DNA of 64,000 nt. It comes from Frigoribacterium sp. PvP032 (GTDB taxonomy: Bacteria > Actinomycetota > Actinomycetes > Actinomycetales > Microbacteriaceae). This document shows, in pieces, positions 48,640 through 56,962 of the stretch (positions are counted from its first letter, which is position 1; every line of letters begins with the position of its first letter). The notes beneath the pieces are model-generated. The model had not been told where the DNA came from, searched no databases, and saw nothing but the letters and a program-made list of their open reading frames with translations. The DNA lies in the NCBI RefSeq assembly GCF_017833035.1, contig NZ_JAFIBM010000001.1, positions 992,001-1,056,000 of the forward strand. Reading direction: 5' to 3'. The position numbers and the translations under genes were made by a program.

Positions 48640-48680
48640 CACGAGACCCGCCCGGCCCCGAGGGGCGGGCGGGTCTCGTG
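48640..48680. terminator. Bidirectional terminator between SMR genes and glpD
   Basis: Perfect 14-bp arms CACGAGACCCGCCC (48640-48653) and complement (48667-48680), with an inner GCCCC/GGGGC pairing. It lies 18 bp after the SMR stop and before the glpD stop, between convergent genes. Confidence 0.8.
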
Positions 48681-48697
48681 GTCGCGGGAGGCGCCTC

Positions 48698-50455
48698 CTA
48701 CGAGGCAGGCGTGCTCGCGACGGGCGTGCCGCTCGGCACGTGCTGCGACGACACCTCGACGCCGTGCGAGGTGCGCAGCACGTCGAGGGTGGCCTCGATC
48801 TCGGCCTCGCGCTCGTCGGCGGTCCAGCCGAGGCTCGACGCCAGCACGTCGGCGATCTCGCTGAGCAGCTCGATCGTGACGCCGCCGACGAAGGCGAGGT
48901 TGGTACGGCGCAGGACGACGTCGGCGAGGTGCACCGCGTCCTCGTGCTCGGCGAAGTAGGCGATCTCGGCCGTGGTGAGGCTCGGGTCGCTCGCCAGCGG
49001 CTCGGACGGCTGGTCGAGCAGCACCTCGATCACGCTCTCGGCACGCGTGCCGTAGCGGGTCAGGAGGCGGTCGACGTGCTCGCGGCTGAGGCCGTCGGCG
49101 TGCGCCGCGACCCAGGTCGTGCGCGCCGCGTCGGTGGTCGGGAAGTCCTTGCCGCCGCCGATCGCCATGCCCGTCGTGTCGACCTTGCGGGTCACGCCGA
49201 GGCGGGTCGTCGCCTCGGTCGAGAGGTGGGCCGAGAGGGCACGGAAGGTGGTCCACTTGCCGCCGACGAGGCTGAGGACCTTGCTGGTCGGCAGCTCGGC
49301 GACCTCGGTCTCGACGATGCGGTAGTCGCGCGACACGAAGCCGGCGGCGAGGTCGTCGTGCTTCGGCAGCGGACGCACTCCCGAGTAGCGGTAGACGATG
49401 TTCTCGCGCGTGATCTCGATCGCGGGGTAGACGTGCTTGACCAGGTCGAAGAAGTAGTCCACCTCCTCCTCGGTGCAGACCGCCGGCTCGGCCATGTCGG
49501 CCTCGAGGTCGGTGGTGCCGATCAGCACGCGGCCCTTCAGCGGGTAGATCAGCACGATGCGGCCGTCGTTGTTCTCGAAGAAGATCTCGCGGCCGTTCGT
49601 GGCCTCGAGCAGCTCGGGGCTGTCGACGACGATGTGCGAGCCCTTGGTGCCGCCCATGTACTGCGACTCCGCGCCGAGCGCGGCGTTCGTCAGGTCGGTC
49701 CAGGGGCCCGAGGCGTTGACGACGACGTCGGCCGTGACGGTGAACTCGGTGCCCGAGACGACGTCGCGGAGGACGACGCCGCCGTCGGCCGTGCCGGCGG
49801 CCTCGAGGTAGTTGGCGCTGCGGGCGTGGTCGCCGGCGGCCAGGCCGTCCTTGAGCACGTCGAGAGCGAGGCGCTCGGGCTCGTGCACGGAGGCGTCGTA
49901 GTAGGTGCCCGTGTACTTCAGGTCCTTGTTCAGGTGCGGCATCTCGGCCAGCGCGGCCTTGCGGCCGAGGAACTTGTGACGCGGCACCGAGCCGCCGTCA
50001 CGCGAGAACGAGTCGTACATGGTCATGCCGACCTTGATGAGCAGCGCGCCGCGCTCCTTCGTGCTGCGCTGCTTGTGCGTCAGCATGCGGAGAGGCGCGT
50101 TGAGCAGGCCGGAGAACGTCGAGAAGATCGGCATCGTCGTCTGCAGGGGCTTGACGTAGTGCGGGGCGATCTTGAGGAGGCCGTTGCGCTCCTCGACGCT
50201 CTCGCGGACGAGGCGGAACTCGCCGTTCTCGAGGTAGCGGATGCCGCCGTGGATCATGTGCGACGAGGCCGCGGAGGCGCCCGACGCGTAGTCGGCGCGC
50301 TCCACGAGGACGACGTCGACGCCCTGGAGGGCGAGGTCGCGGAACGTGGCGATGCCGTTGATGCCCCCTCCGACGATCAGCACCTGGGCGTGGGGGCGGT
50401 CGGCGATGCGCGACACGTTGGCGCGCATCGTCCCTGTCTTCTTCGACTCGGTCAC
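48698..50455 (-). CDS. glpD: Glycerol-3-phosphate dehydrogenase (FAD-dependent)
   Basis: 585 residues from GTG 50455 (VTESKKTGTM), or ATG 50428. FAD-binding GGGING motif (29-34) in QVLIVGGGINGIATFRDLAL. Family blocks: ASGASAASSHMIHGGIRYLE, RMLTHKQRSTKERGALLIKV, NASGPWTD, RVLIGTTDLEADMAEPAVCT, YSGVRPLPKH and VLSLVGGKWTTFRALSAHL. The C-terminal DAO_C domain follows. It oxidises sn-glycerol 3-phosphate to dihydroxyacetone phosphate and feeds electrons to the quinone pool from the inner face of the membrane. It is divergent from a SorC-type regulator that probably controls it. Confidence 0.96.
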   Translation of the reverse strand: MTESKKTGTMRANVSRIADRPHAQVLIVGGGINGIATFRDLALQGVDVVLVERADYASGASAASSHMIHGGIRYLENGEFRLVRESVEERNGLLKIAPHYVKPLQTTMPIFSTFSGLLNAPLRMLTHKQRSTKERGALLIKVGMTMYDSFSRDGGSVPRHKFLGRKAALAEMPHLNKDLKYTGTYYDASVHEPERLALDVLKDGLAAGDHARSANYLEAAGTADGGVVLRDVVSGTEFTVTADVVVNASGPWTDLTNAALGAESQYMGGTKGSHIVVDSPELLEATNGREIFFENNDGRIVLIYPLKGRVLIGTTDLEADMAEPAVCTEEEVDYFFDLVKHVYPAIEITRENIVYRYSGVRPLPKHDDLAAGFVSRDYRIVETEVAELPTSKVLSLVGGKWTTFRALSAHLSTEATTRLGVTRKVDTTGMAIGGGKDFPTTDAARTTWVAAHADGLSREHVDRLLTRYGTRAESVIEVLLDQPSEPLASDPSLTTAEIAYFAEHEDAVHLADVVLRRTNLAFVGGVTIELLSEIADVLASSLGWTADEREAEIEATLDVLRTSHGVEVSSQHVPSGTPVASTPAS

Positions 50456-50550
50456 AGTGGAGCTTCTTTCCCGTTGCGTTCGGTGAGCGGTGGGGTCGTG
50501 CGCCGGCTGCTCTGGCCGGTAGTGTCCATGATCGACCCCTCCTGACGAGG

Positions 50551-50577
50551 GTGCAACGTATCTGCACAGATGTGCAC
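50551..50577. promoter_or_regulatory. Candidate SorC-type operator between glpD and its regulator
   Basis: A dyad with GTGCA at 50551-50555 and TGCAC at 50573-50577, and a further TGCAC in the centre. SorC/DeoR-class regulators commonly use TGCA-type half sites. It lies just before the regulator start and about 100 bp before glpD. Confidence 0.5.
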
Positions 50578-50587
50578 GGAGGTGCCG

Positions 50588-51550
50588 ATGGCCGAGGCGA
50601 CGACGTCCGAGAAGACCCACGACGCGCTCCGTGCGGCGCACCTGTACTACATGCAGGACCTGACGATGGAGGCGATCGCCTCGGAGCTGAACACGTCCCG
50701 CTCGTCGGTCTCGCGCCTCCTCAAGGCCGCTCGCGAGACGGGGCTCGTCGAGATCCAGATCAAGTCGCCGCTCGACCAGGCGACCCGGTCGGCCGCCGCG
50801 CTGCACGACCGGTTCGGGGTCGTCGCCCACGTCGTGCCCGTGCCCGACCAGATCAGCGAGATCGACCGGCTCGAGCGCGTCGCGCTGTCGGCGGCACGCA
50901 CCATCACGCCCTACGTCGACTCGAACATGGTGGTCGGGGTCGCGTGGGGAGCCACCCTCAGCGCCGTCAGCCGCTCGTTGGTGCCCCGTGCGACGCACAA
51001 CTCCGTCGTCGTGCAGCTCAACGGCGCAGCGAACACGCGGACGACCGGCATCGAGTACGCGAGCGAGATCCTGCGGCGCTTCGGGGCGGCGTACTCGGCC
51101 GCGGTGCAGCAGTTCCCCGTGCCCGCGTTCTTCGACGACCCCGCCACCAAGCGCGCGCTCTGGCGTGAGAGCAGCACCAAGCGCGTGCTCGAGCTCCAGG
51201 CCTCGATGGACCTCGTCGTCTTCGGCGTCGGCTCGCGGGACGCCAGGGTGCCCAGCCACGTCTGGTCGGGCGGCTACCTGGAGAAGAGCGACCAGCTGAG
51301 CCTCGACCGCGACGGCGTCGTCGGCGACGTGGCCACGGTGTTCTACCGCGAGGACGGCTCGTCGGCCGACATCGCGATGAACGCCCGCGGCACCGGCCCC
51401 GACCTGGAGACCATCCGGCGGGCGCCGCGACGGGTCTGCATCGTCGCCGGCGAGGCCAAGGTCGCCGGCGTGCGCGGTGCCCTGGCCGCCGGGCTCGCGA
51501 CCGACCTCATCCTCGACGAGGGCACGGCGCGGGCGCTGCTGGCGAGCTGA
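50588..51550 (+). CDS. SorC/DeoR-type sugar-binding transcriptional regulator
   Basis: 320 residues from ATG 50588, chosen over ATG 50570 because GGAGG lies six bases before it. The N-terminal helix-turn-helix (about 10-52) is AAHLYYMQDLTMEAIASELN and TSRSSVSRLLKAARETGLVE. The sugar-phosphate-binding SorC C-domain (about 60-318) includes VVGVAWGATLSAVSRSL, VVQLNGAANTRTTGIEYASE, DLVVFGVGSRDARVP and CIVAGEAKVAGVRGALAAGL. It is divergent from glpD, so glycerol phosphate or a derived sugar phosphate is a plausible effector. Confidence 0.92.
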   Translation: MAEATTSEKTHDALRAAHLYYMQDLTMEAIASELNTSRSSVSRLLKAARETGLVEIQIKSPLDQATRSAAALHDRFGVVAHVVPVPDQISEIDRLERVALSAARTITPYVDSNMVVGVAWGATLSAVSRSLVPRATHNSVVVQLNGAANTRTTGIEYASEILRRFGAAYSAAVQQFPVPAFFDDPATKRALWRESSTKRVLELQASMDLVVFGVGSRDARVPSHVWSGGYLEKSDQLSLDRDGVVGDVATVFYREDGSSADIAMNARGTGPDLETIRRAPRRVCIVAGEAKVAGVRGALAAGLATDLILDEGTARALLAS

Positions 51551-51660
51551 GGCGCGTGCCCGCCGGGGGACACCCTCCCGAGAGTGCCTCCAGCCCGGCG
51601 GCGTAGACCTGTGCTCGACATCGATCGGCCCGCCCCGCGGGCCCGGAGGAGGAGAGCCCC

Positions 51661-52239
51661 ATGGCCACCACCGATCTGACCGGACGACGCGTGCTCGCGG
51701 TCGTCACCAACTACGGCGTCGAGCAGGACGAGCTCGTCGTCCCCGCCCGTGCCCTGCGCGAGGCCGGTGCGACCGTGGTCGTCGCCGCGCAGTCGACCGA
51801 GCCGATCCAGACCCTGGTCGGCGACAAGGACCCGGGCGAGACCGTCCGTCCCGACACCACCATCGACGAGGTCGACGCGGCCGACTTCGACCTGCTCCTC
51901 GTGCCCGGCGGCACCATCAACGCCGACACGATCCGCCAGGACTCGGGCGCCGTCGCGTTGGTCAAGGCGTTCGCGTCGGCCGGCAGCCCCGTCGCCGCCA
52001 TCTGCCACGGCCCCTGGCTGCTGGTGGAGGCGGACCTGCTGAAGGGCAAGGAGCTCACCTCGTTCGCCTCCCTGCGGACCGACGCGACGAACGCCGGAGG
52101 TGCGTGGGTCGACCGCTCTGTCGTCACCGACGTCGAGGGCGGCTTCACCCTCGTCACCTCGCGCACGCCTGACGACCTCGACGACTTCGTCGGCGCGGTG
52201 CAGGACGCCCTGGTGGCCGCGGGCGGCAGCCAGGGCTGA
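51661..52239 (+). CDS. DJ-1/PfpI-family protein (type 1 glutamine amidotransferase-like)
   Basis: 192 residues with GGAGGAGGAGAG before the ATG. The nucleophile elbow AAICHGPWLL carries Cys115-His116. Other blocks are VLAVVTNYGVEQDELVVPAR, DFDLLLVPGGTINADTIR and GGAWVDRSVVTDVEGGFTLV, all typical of the YhbO/PfpI subgroup, cytosolic stress proteins with proposed protease or deglycase activity. Monocistronic, with a strong terminator 46 bp downstream of the stop. Confidence 0.92.
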   Translation: MATTDLTGRRVLAVVTNYGVEQDELVVPARALREAGATVVVAAQSTEPIQTLVGDKDPGETVRPDTTIDEVDAADFDLLLVPGGTINADTIRQDSGAVALVKAFASAGSPVAAICHGPWLLVEADLLKGKELTSFASLRTDATNAGGAWVDRSVVTDVEGGFTLVTSRTPDDLDDFVGAVQDALVAAGGSQG

Positions 52240-52284
52240 CGGCTCCGGGGCTGACGGCCTCGCCGCGCCCGTCGCGGTGACCTC

Positions 52285-52331
52285 GACCCGCTGCCGGGAC
52301 CGACGATTCGTCGCGGTCCCGGCAGCGGGTC
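52285..52331 (+). terminator. Intrinsic terminator after the pfpI-like gene
   Basis: Perfect 18-bp arms (GACCCGCTGCCGGGACCG 52285-52302; complement 52314-52331), 11-base loop, then TTTAAT. This is the best textbook terminator in the window. Confidence 0.9.
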
Positions 52332-52426
52332 TTTAATCAGGAAGGCGCCGTGTCAGGACGGCCCGGTCGACGAGGAGCAGGCATGGCAGCGGCAGCAGCA
52401 CGGGCGGCAGCAGCGGGGGAGGCGTC

Positions 52427-53062
52427 GTGAGGTGGCGGAGCACGCGCGGCAGCGCCGGCCCCGCGAGCCCCGACCCCGCGCCCGTCGACCCCGAGGCACT
52501 CGAGCGGTCGGTCGTCGAGGGGCTGCTCATCGCACGCGCCGCCGCGATCGTGTCGGTCGCGAACCGCATCGTGGTCCGTGCGCTGCGTGACGACGACGTC
52601 TTCGACCACGACGAGACGGCCGCCTCCGTCCGCCGCACCCTGCACCGTCTGGCCGAGGAACAGCGCTACCAGAACCGCCGAATCGGGGAGGCTCGCCAGA
52701 AGGCGCTCCGCTCGAAGGGCCGCTCGCGTCACCAGCACGACTACCGCAAGGGCGACGACGAGACGCTCTGGTTCCGTGAGAAGACCTACACCGCCGTCGC
52801 CGACCGGCTCGACGCCCTGCGCGACGACTCCGAGTACATCGACGACATCGTCCAGACGGCGGTGGCGCGGGCATGGGGGGACGTCGGCGCGGCCGTCGTC
52901 ACCCGCGTGCGCGCCGCCTCCGTCGTCGTCGACGCCGCCTACGGCGAGGCGCGGGCCGAACGGCTCGCCGGGCTGGGCGACGACCTGGCCGAGCTGCGGG
53001 CCCAGGCGGCGTCCCGTGCCGTATCGGCGTCCGACGACGGGGACGCCACGTCTCGCGGCTGA
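52427..53062 (+). CDS. Hypothetical helical protein
   Basis: 211 residues from GTG 52427 (GGGGAGG six bases upstream). Predicted to be mostly helical and soluble, with a highly charged centre (EARQKALRSKGRSRHQHDYR, KGDDETLWFREKTYTAVADR) and regular heptad-like spacing. No signal peptide or membrane segment. It shows no family I recognise. Monocistronic, between two terminators. Confidence 0.65.
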   Translation: MRWRSTRGSAGPASPDPAPVDPEALERSVVEGLLIARAAAIVSVANRIVVRALRDDDVFDHDETAASVRRTLHRLAEEQRYQNRRIGEARQKALRSKGRSRHQHDYRKGDDETLWFREKTYTAVADRLDALRDDSEYIDDIVQTAVARAWGDVGAAVVTRVRAASVVVDAAYGEARAERLAGLGDDLAELRAQAASRAVSASDDGDATSRG

Positions 53063-53076
53063 GCTTCTCTCGTCTC

Positions 53077-53092
53077 GCCCCCGTGCGGGGGC
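53077..53092 (+). terminator. Short GC hairpin terminator
   Basis: GCCCCCGTGCGGGGGC followed by TT, 14 bp after the stop of the hypothetical gene. Two 19-bp direct repeats starting CCCTGACCCACCCGCCTCG follow at about 53143 and 53171. Confidence 0.65.
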
Positions 53093-53250
53093 TTGCCCGT
53101 GCCCGGCCGCACGAGCATCATCGAGTCACCCGTCCTCGCCCTCCCTGACCCACCCGCCTCGCCCGCCGCACCCTGACCCACCCGCCTCGTCCGGGCCACA
53201 CCGCCCGGGCTCCCCTCGATCACGCCCGTCGTCCGGGTCGGAGTAGCCGA

Positions 53251-54459
53251 ATGCGCCGTCTTCCCCTCCCGCTCGTCCGGGCCTGGGTCCGCACTCGCTA
53301 CCGCGTCGTCGACGAGCTCCTCTCGACGCCGTGCCCGGACGACCACCCGAGCGGCCACGCACCCGGCATCGACCCTGATCGCGTCCTCGTCCTCGGCAAC
53401 GGGCCCGCCGTCGGCTGGGGCGTCCGCAGCCACGACCTCGCCCTGCCGGGCACGCTGGCCCGTGCGCTGTCGGCGCTGACCGGCCGCGGAGCCGACGTCG
53501 ACGCGCTGGCCGACGCCGACGTGTCCGTCGCGAGCGCCGCCTCCTTCGTGGCCGGTCGCGACCTCGACCGGTACGACGCCGTCGTCGTCGTGCTGGGGAT
53601 GAGCGACGCGTTGCGGCTCGTCCCGACGTCGCGGTGGGCGGCCGGCCTCGGGGCGCTGCTCGACGCCCTCGAGGAGGCGGTCGACCCGTCGTGCGAGATC
53701 GTCGTGACGGGCATCCAGCCGCCGAGCTCGGTGCCGAAGTTCGCCCTGCGCTGCGGGGGCGTGGTCGACGCGCACGCCGAGTCGCTCAACCGCGTCACCG
53801 ACGAGCTCTGCTCGGCACGTGCGCGGGTGCGCGTCGTGTCGCCGCCCGGTCCCGTCGCCGCGCCGCAGGGCCTCGGGGAGCCGCCCCGCTCCTCCGTGCC
53901 CTACCCGGCCTGGGCCGCCGCCCTGGCCGCCGTCGTCGCACCGCTCGTCGACGCCGCGCTCGCCGCGGGCAGCACGGCGCGGACCGCCCGCGAGGCACCC
54001 CAGACCGACGAGACGCGCATCGCGGCCGTCCGCGCCCTCGGCCTGCTCGACACGCCCGCCGAGAAGCGGTTCGACGACATCGTCGAGCGGGCGCGCGTGC
54101 TGCTCGGAGCGCAGGGCGCCTCGTTCTCGCTCATCGGGGACGGCCGGCACTGGAACAAGTCGATCGCCGGGTCGTCGCAGGTGGAGGTGCCGATCGCGTC
54201 GTCCTTCTGCTCGCAGACCGTGCGGAGCGGCACCGCGATGGTCGTGCCCGACGCCTGGCGCGACGACCGCTTCGTCTCGCACCCGAGCGTGCGCTTCTAC
54301 GCGGGCCACCCGGTCGAGAGCCCCGACGGCGTGCGGATCGGCGCGCTCTGCGTCGTCGACGCCGAGCCGCGGAGCGCGGAGAGCGTCGATCTCGTGCTGC
54401 TGCGCGAGCTCGCCCTGCAGGTGCAGCGCGAGCTGCGGGTCGTGCCGGTCGGCGGCTAG
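53251..54459 (+). CDS. Degenerate SGNH domain fused to a GAF domain
   Basis: 402 residues. The N-terminal ~220 residues have the SGNH layout (DRVLVLGNGPAVGWGVRSHD as block I, VVVVLGMSDALRLVPTSRW as block III, PSSVPKFALRCGGVVDAHAE later), but the block I serine of GDS is replaced (GNG) and the block III asparagine of GxND is serine, so hydrolysis is unlikely. The C-terminal half (about 245-400) is a GAF domain: TRIAAVRALGLLDTPAEKRF, FCSQTVRSGTAMVVPDAWRD and GVRIGALCVVDAEPRSAESV. It might be a sensor. A two-component system gene pair follows after an 86-bp palindromic element. Confidence 0.8.
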   Translation: MRRLPLPLVRAWVRTRYRVVDELLSTPCPDDHPSGHAPGIDPDRVLVLGNGPAVGWGVRSHDLALPGTLARALSALTGRGADVDALADADVSVASAASFVAGRDLDRYDAVVVVLGMSDALRLVPTSRWAAGLGALLDALEEAVDPSCEIVVTGIQPPSSVPKFALRCGGVVDAHAESLNRVTDELCSARARVRVVSPPGPVAAPQGLGEPPRSSVPYPAWAAALAAVVAPLVDAALAAGSTARTAREAPQTDETRIAAVRALGLLDTPAEKRFDDIVERARVLLGAQGASFSLIGDGRHWNKSIAGSSQVEVPIASSFCSQTVRSGTAMVVPDAWRDDRFVSHPSVRFYAGHPVESPDGVRIGALCVVDAEPRSAESVDLVLLRELALQVQRELRVVPVGG

Positions 54460-54488
54460 GCGTCCGCGGGCTCGAGTCCCCGACCCGC

Positions 54489-54574
54489 GTCGAGGTCTCA
54501 GGAGGCTTCGACCGCGCCCGCTCGCGCTGCCGGGCAGCGCGGGCGTCGACGACGTCGCCGCCTGAGTCCTCGAC
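54489..54574. repeat. 86-bp terminal-inverted-repeat element, copy 1
   Basis: Ends GTCGAGGTCTCAGG and CCTGAGTCCTCGAC are 14-bp inverted repeats with one mismatch. The interior contains a 9-bp stem (CGCGCTGCC/GGCAGCGCG) with a one-base centre. A second element of identical length and ends is at 59308-59393. Confidence 0.8.
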
Positions 54575-54686
54575 ACGACCGGACGGCCGGGCAGCCGGAC
54601 GCCCAGCGGTCCCCGACATGTCCCGTGCGATGCTGTGCCCTTCGCCCGCCGGTCCGGCGGCGACCGGGACGGTCAGGAGGCGCCGG

Positions 54687-55532
54687 GTGGCACGAGGAGA
54701 CGGCGACACGGCGCGGCAGGCGACGGTGCTGGTCGTGGACGACGACCCGAACGTGCTGCTGGGGGTGCGCGTGGCGCTCGAGACCGACGGGCACCGCGTC
54801 GTGTCGGCCGCGGACGGGCGGTCGGCGCTGCTCGCCGTCGCTGAGCACGACCCCGACGCCGTCGTGCTCGACCTGGCCATGCCGCTCCTCGACGGGGCGG
54901 CGGTCTGCCGCACCCTGCGAGCGGCCGGCGACGGCGTGCCCGTCCTGGTGCTCACGGCCCACCACCGGCCCGCCGAGCGCGTCGCCGGGCTGGACGCCGG
55001 CGCGGACGACTACCTCGGCAAGCCGTTCGACGTCGACGAGCTGCGCGCCAGGGTCCGGGCCCTGCTGCGGCGGGCGCCCGGCGGCTGGGGCGGCCCGCCG
55101 GAGCAGGCCGGAGGAGGAGCGGCGTCCGGCGCCGGGACGAGAGCCGGTGCCTGGCCCCGGTGGCGCGGGGTCGGGCTCGACGAGAAGGGGCAGCGGCTCG
55201 TCCGGGAGGACGCGACCGGCACCCCGGCAGGCACGTCGGCCTCCGTCGAGCTGACCCGGATCGAGGCCGGCCTGGCCGGGCTGCTCTTCCGCGACCCCGG
55301 GCGGGTCCGCACGCGCGACGAGCTCGTGGACGTCGTCTGGGCCGACCGGCCGCCGCCCGCGTCGAACGCCCTCGACGTCGCCGTCAGCTCGCTCCGCCGC
55401 AAGCTCGCCGAGCTCGTGCGCGGCTCGGCCGACGGCCTGCCGGACGGCACCGCTGACGGCTCCGCCGGCGGCTCAGCCGCGCGATCCGTCGTCCGCGCCG
55501 TGCGCGGCCTCGGCTACCGGCTCGAGCCGTGA
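54687..55532 (+). CDS. OmpR-family response regulator
   Basis: 281 residues from GTG 54687, which has AGGAGG six bases upstream; an ATG at 54618 in the same frame lacks one. Receiver domain (about 12-125): acidic pair in VLVVDDDPNV, phosphoacceptor Asp62 in VVLDLAMP, Thr90 in VLTAHH and Lys112 in LGKPFDVDEL. The winged-helix output domain (about 180-281) contains VELTRIEAGLAGLLFRDPGR and SNALDVAVSSLRRKLAELV; it carries an insert DGLPDGTADGSAGGSAARSV before the final strand, unusual for this family. GTGA overlap with the kinase gene. Confidence 0.93.
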   Translation: MARGDGDTARQATVLVVDDDPNVLLGVRVALETDGHRVVSAADGRSALLAVAEHDPDAVVLDLAMPLLDGAAVCRTLRAAGDGVPVLVLTAHHRPAERVAGLDAGADDYLGKPFDVDELRARVRALLRRAPGGWGGPPEQAGGGAASGAGTRAGAWPRWRGVGLDEKGQRLVREDATGTPAGTSASVELTRIEAGLAGLLFRDPGRVRTRDELVDVVWADRPPPASNALDVAVSSLRRKLAELVRGSADGLPDGTADGSAGGSAARSVVRAVRGLGYRLEP

Positions 55533-56890
55533 CCGCGCGACGCGGTTCGCTCCGGCGCCGGGTCGCCGTCCTGGTCGCCGGGTCGGTGGCCGTCGCGGTC
55601 GTGCTCGTCGCCGTCCTGACCTGGCTCGTCGTCTCGAGCCAGGTCCGCGCCTCCCTCGACACGGCGCTCGACCGCGAGGCGACCCGCGTGCAGCGCCTGG
55701 TCCGGGTCGACGCCGACTGGACCGGCGAGGGCAGCGAGGAGTGTCGCTACGCGGCCGAGCCCGCGTGCGTCCGGCTGGTCGAGACTGCCGACGAGGTCGG
55801 CAGCGGCACGGGGCCCCTGCAGACGACGGAGGCGGCCCTCGCGGTCGCCAGCGGGAACCAGCCGCGCGCGCGCTGGACGGCGGGGCCGGTGCGGGTGGTG
55901 GCCGTCCCGACCCGGCCGGGCGAGGCCGCCCTCGTCGGCGTCCCGACGCGCCAGGCCGACCTGGCCCTCGCCCGGACGGCAGTCGCCCTCACGGCGACCG
56001 GCGGCGTCGGAGTCGTCCTCGCGGGCCTCCTCGGGTGGGCGGCCGCTACCGTCGGGCTGCGTCCGGTCCGGCGCCTCGACGAGGCCGTCCGCCGGGTGCG
56101 CGACAGCGCCGACCCGCACGACCACGTCGACCTCGCCTCGACCTCGCGGGACGACGAGCTCGGCCGGCTCGCCGTCGCCGTCGACTCGATGCTCGTCGAG
56201 CTCGCGGCCGCCGACGACGCGCAGCGCGCGTTCGTGGCGGACGCCTCCCACGAGCTCCGGACGCCGCTCACGACGCTCCGCACGAACGTGCAGCTGCTCA
56301 CGGCCGACCGGCCGCTCCGGCCCGGGACGAGGGCCGCCCTGTCGGCGGCCCTCGGCGAGGAGCTGGCGGCGATGACGCGCACCGTGGACGACCTCGTGGA
56401 GCTCGCGGGCGACGACCGGCCGCGCGCCGCCGAGCTGGTCCTCGAGGACGTCGTGGCCGCCGCGCGGGCGGCTGCCGCCGCCACGTCCCGCCGTGCGCCG
56501 GGCGTGCAGGTGCTGACTGACCTGCCGGACGCGCCGGCGGAGGTGCGCGTGCCCGCGGGCAGGCTGGGGCGCCTCCTCGACGTCGTGCTCGACAACGCCG
56601 TCAAGTACGGGGCCGGGGGAGCCGTCGAGCTGCGCGTCGTCAGCGGGCCGCCGGGCGACGGCGTCGTCGTGACGGTGTCCGACCGGGGCGTGGGCATCCC
56701 CGCGGACGAGCGGGACCGCGTCTTCGACAGGTTCCATCGAGCACCGGCCGCGCGCGGGCTGCCGGGCTCGGGGCTCGGGCTCGCCATCGCGGCGCAGGTC
56801 GTCGCTCGGGCCGGTGGCACGATCGCGGCCGAGGGACGGGCGGACGGCGAGCCCGGCACGACGATCCGGGTGGTGCTCCGCGCGGGCTGA
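55529..56890 (+). CDS. Sensor histidine kinase
   Basis: 453 residues. Two membrane helices (about 11-36 and 150-176) enclose an extracytoplasmic sensor of about 110 residues with two cysteines (72, 80). A HAMP domain (about 176-230) leads to the HisKA domain with His241 in FVADASHELRTPLTTLR. The HATPase domain has VVLDNAVKYG (N box), VSDRGVGIPADERDRVFDRF (G1/F) and GSGLGLAIAAQVV (G2). Partner of the upstream regulator. The stimulus is unknown. A murG-like and an epimerase gene follow and may be targets. Confidence 0.94.
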   Translation: MTARRGSLRRRVAVLVAGSVAVAVVLVAVLTWLVVSSQVRASLDTALDREATRVQRLVRVDADWTGEGSEECRYAAEPACVRLVETADEVGSGTGPLQTTEAALAVASGNQPRARWTAGPVRVVAVPTRPGEAALVGVPTRQADLALARTAVALTATGGVGVVLAGLLGWAAATVGLRPVRRLDEAVRRVRDSADPHDHVDLASTSRDDELGRLAVAVDSMLVELAAADDAQRAFVADASHELRTPLTTLRTNVQLLTADRPLRPGTRAALSAALGEELAAMTRTVDDLVELAGDDRPRAAELVLEDVVAAARAAAAATSRRAPGVQVLTDLPDAPAEVRVPAGRLGRLLDVVLDNAVKYGAGGAVELRVVSGPPGDGVVVTVSDRGVGIPADERDRVFDRFHRAPAARGLPGSGLGLAIAAQVVARAGGTIAAEGRADGEPGTTIRVVLRAG

Positions 56891-56962
56891 GCCGCTCTGC
56901 GGCCGAGCTCCTCGGGCGCCGCACCTCACGTTCGCCTCACGCAGCGGACCGACCCTTGCGGC

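Noticed and set aside
54489-54574. Element as a complete insertion sequence
   Set aside because: At 86 bp it cannot encode a transposase; only a non-autonomous element or structural repeat is possible.
54618-54686. Upstream ATG start for the response regulator
   Set aside because: No ribosome site, and the extra residues are arginine-rich; GTG 54687 has a perfect AGGAGG at six bases.
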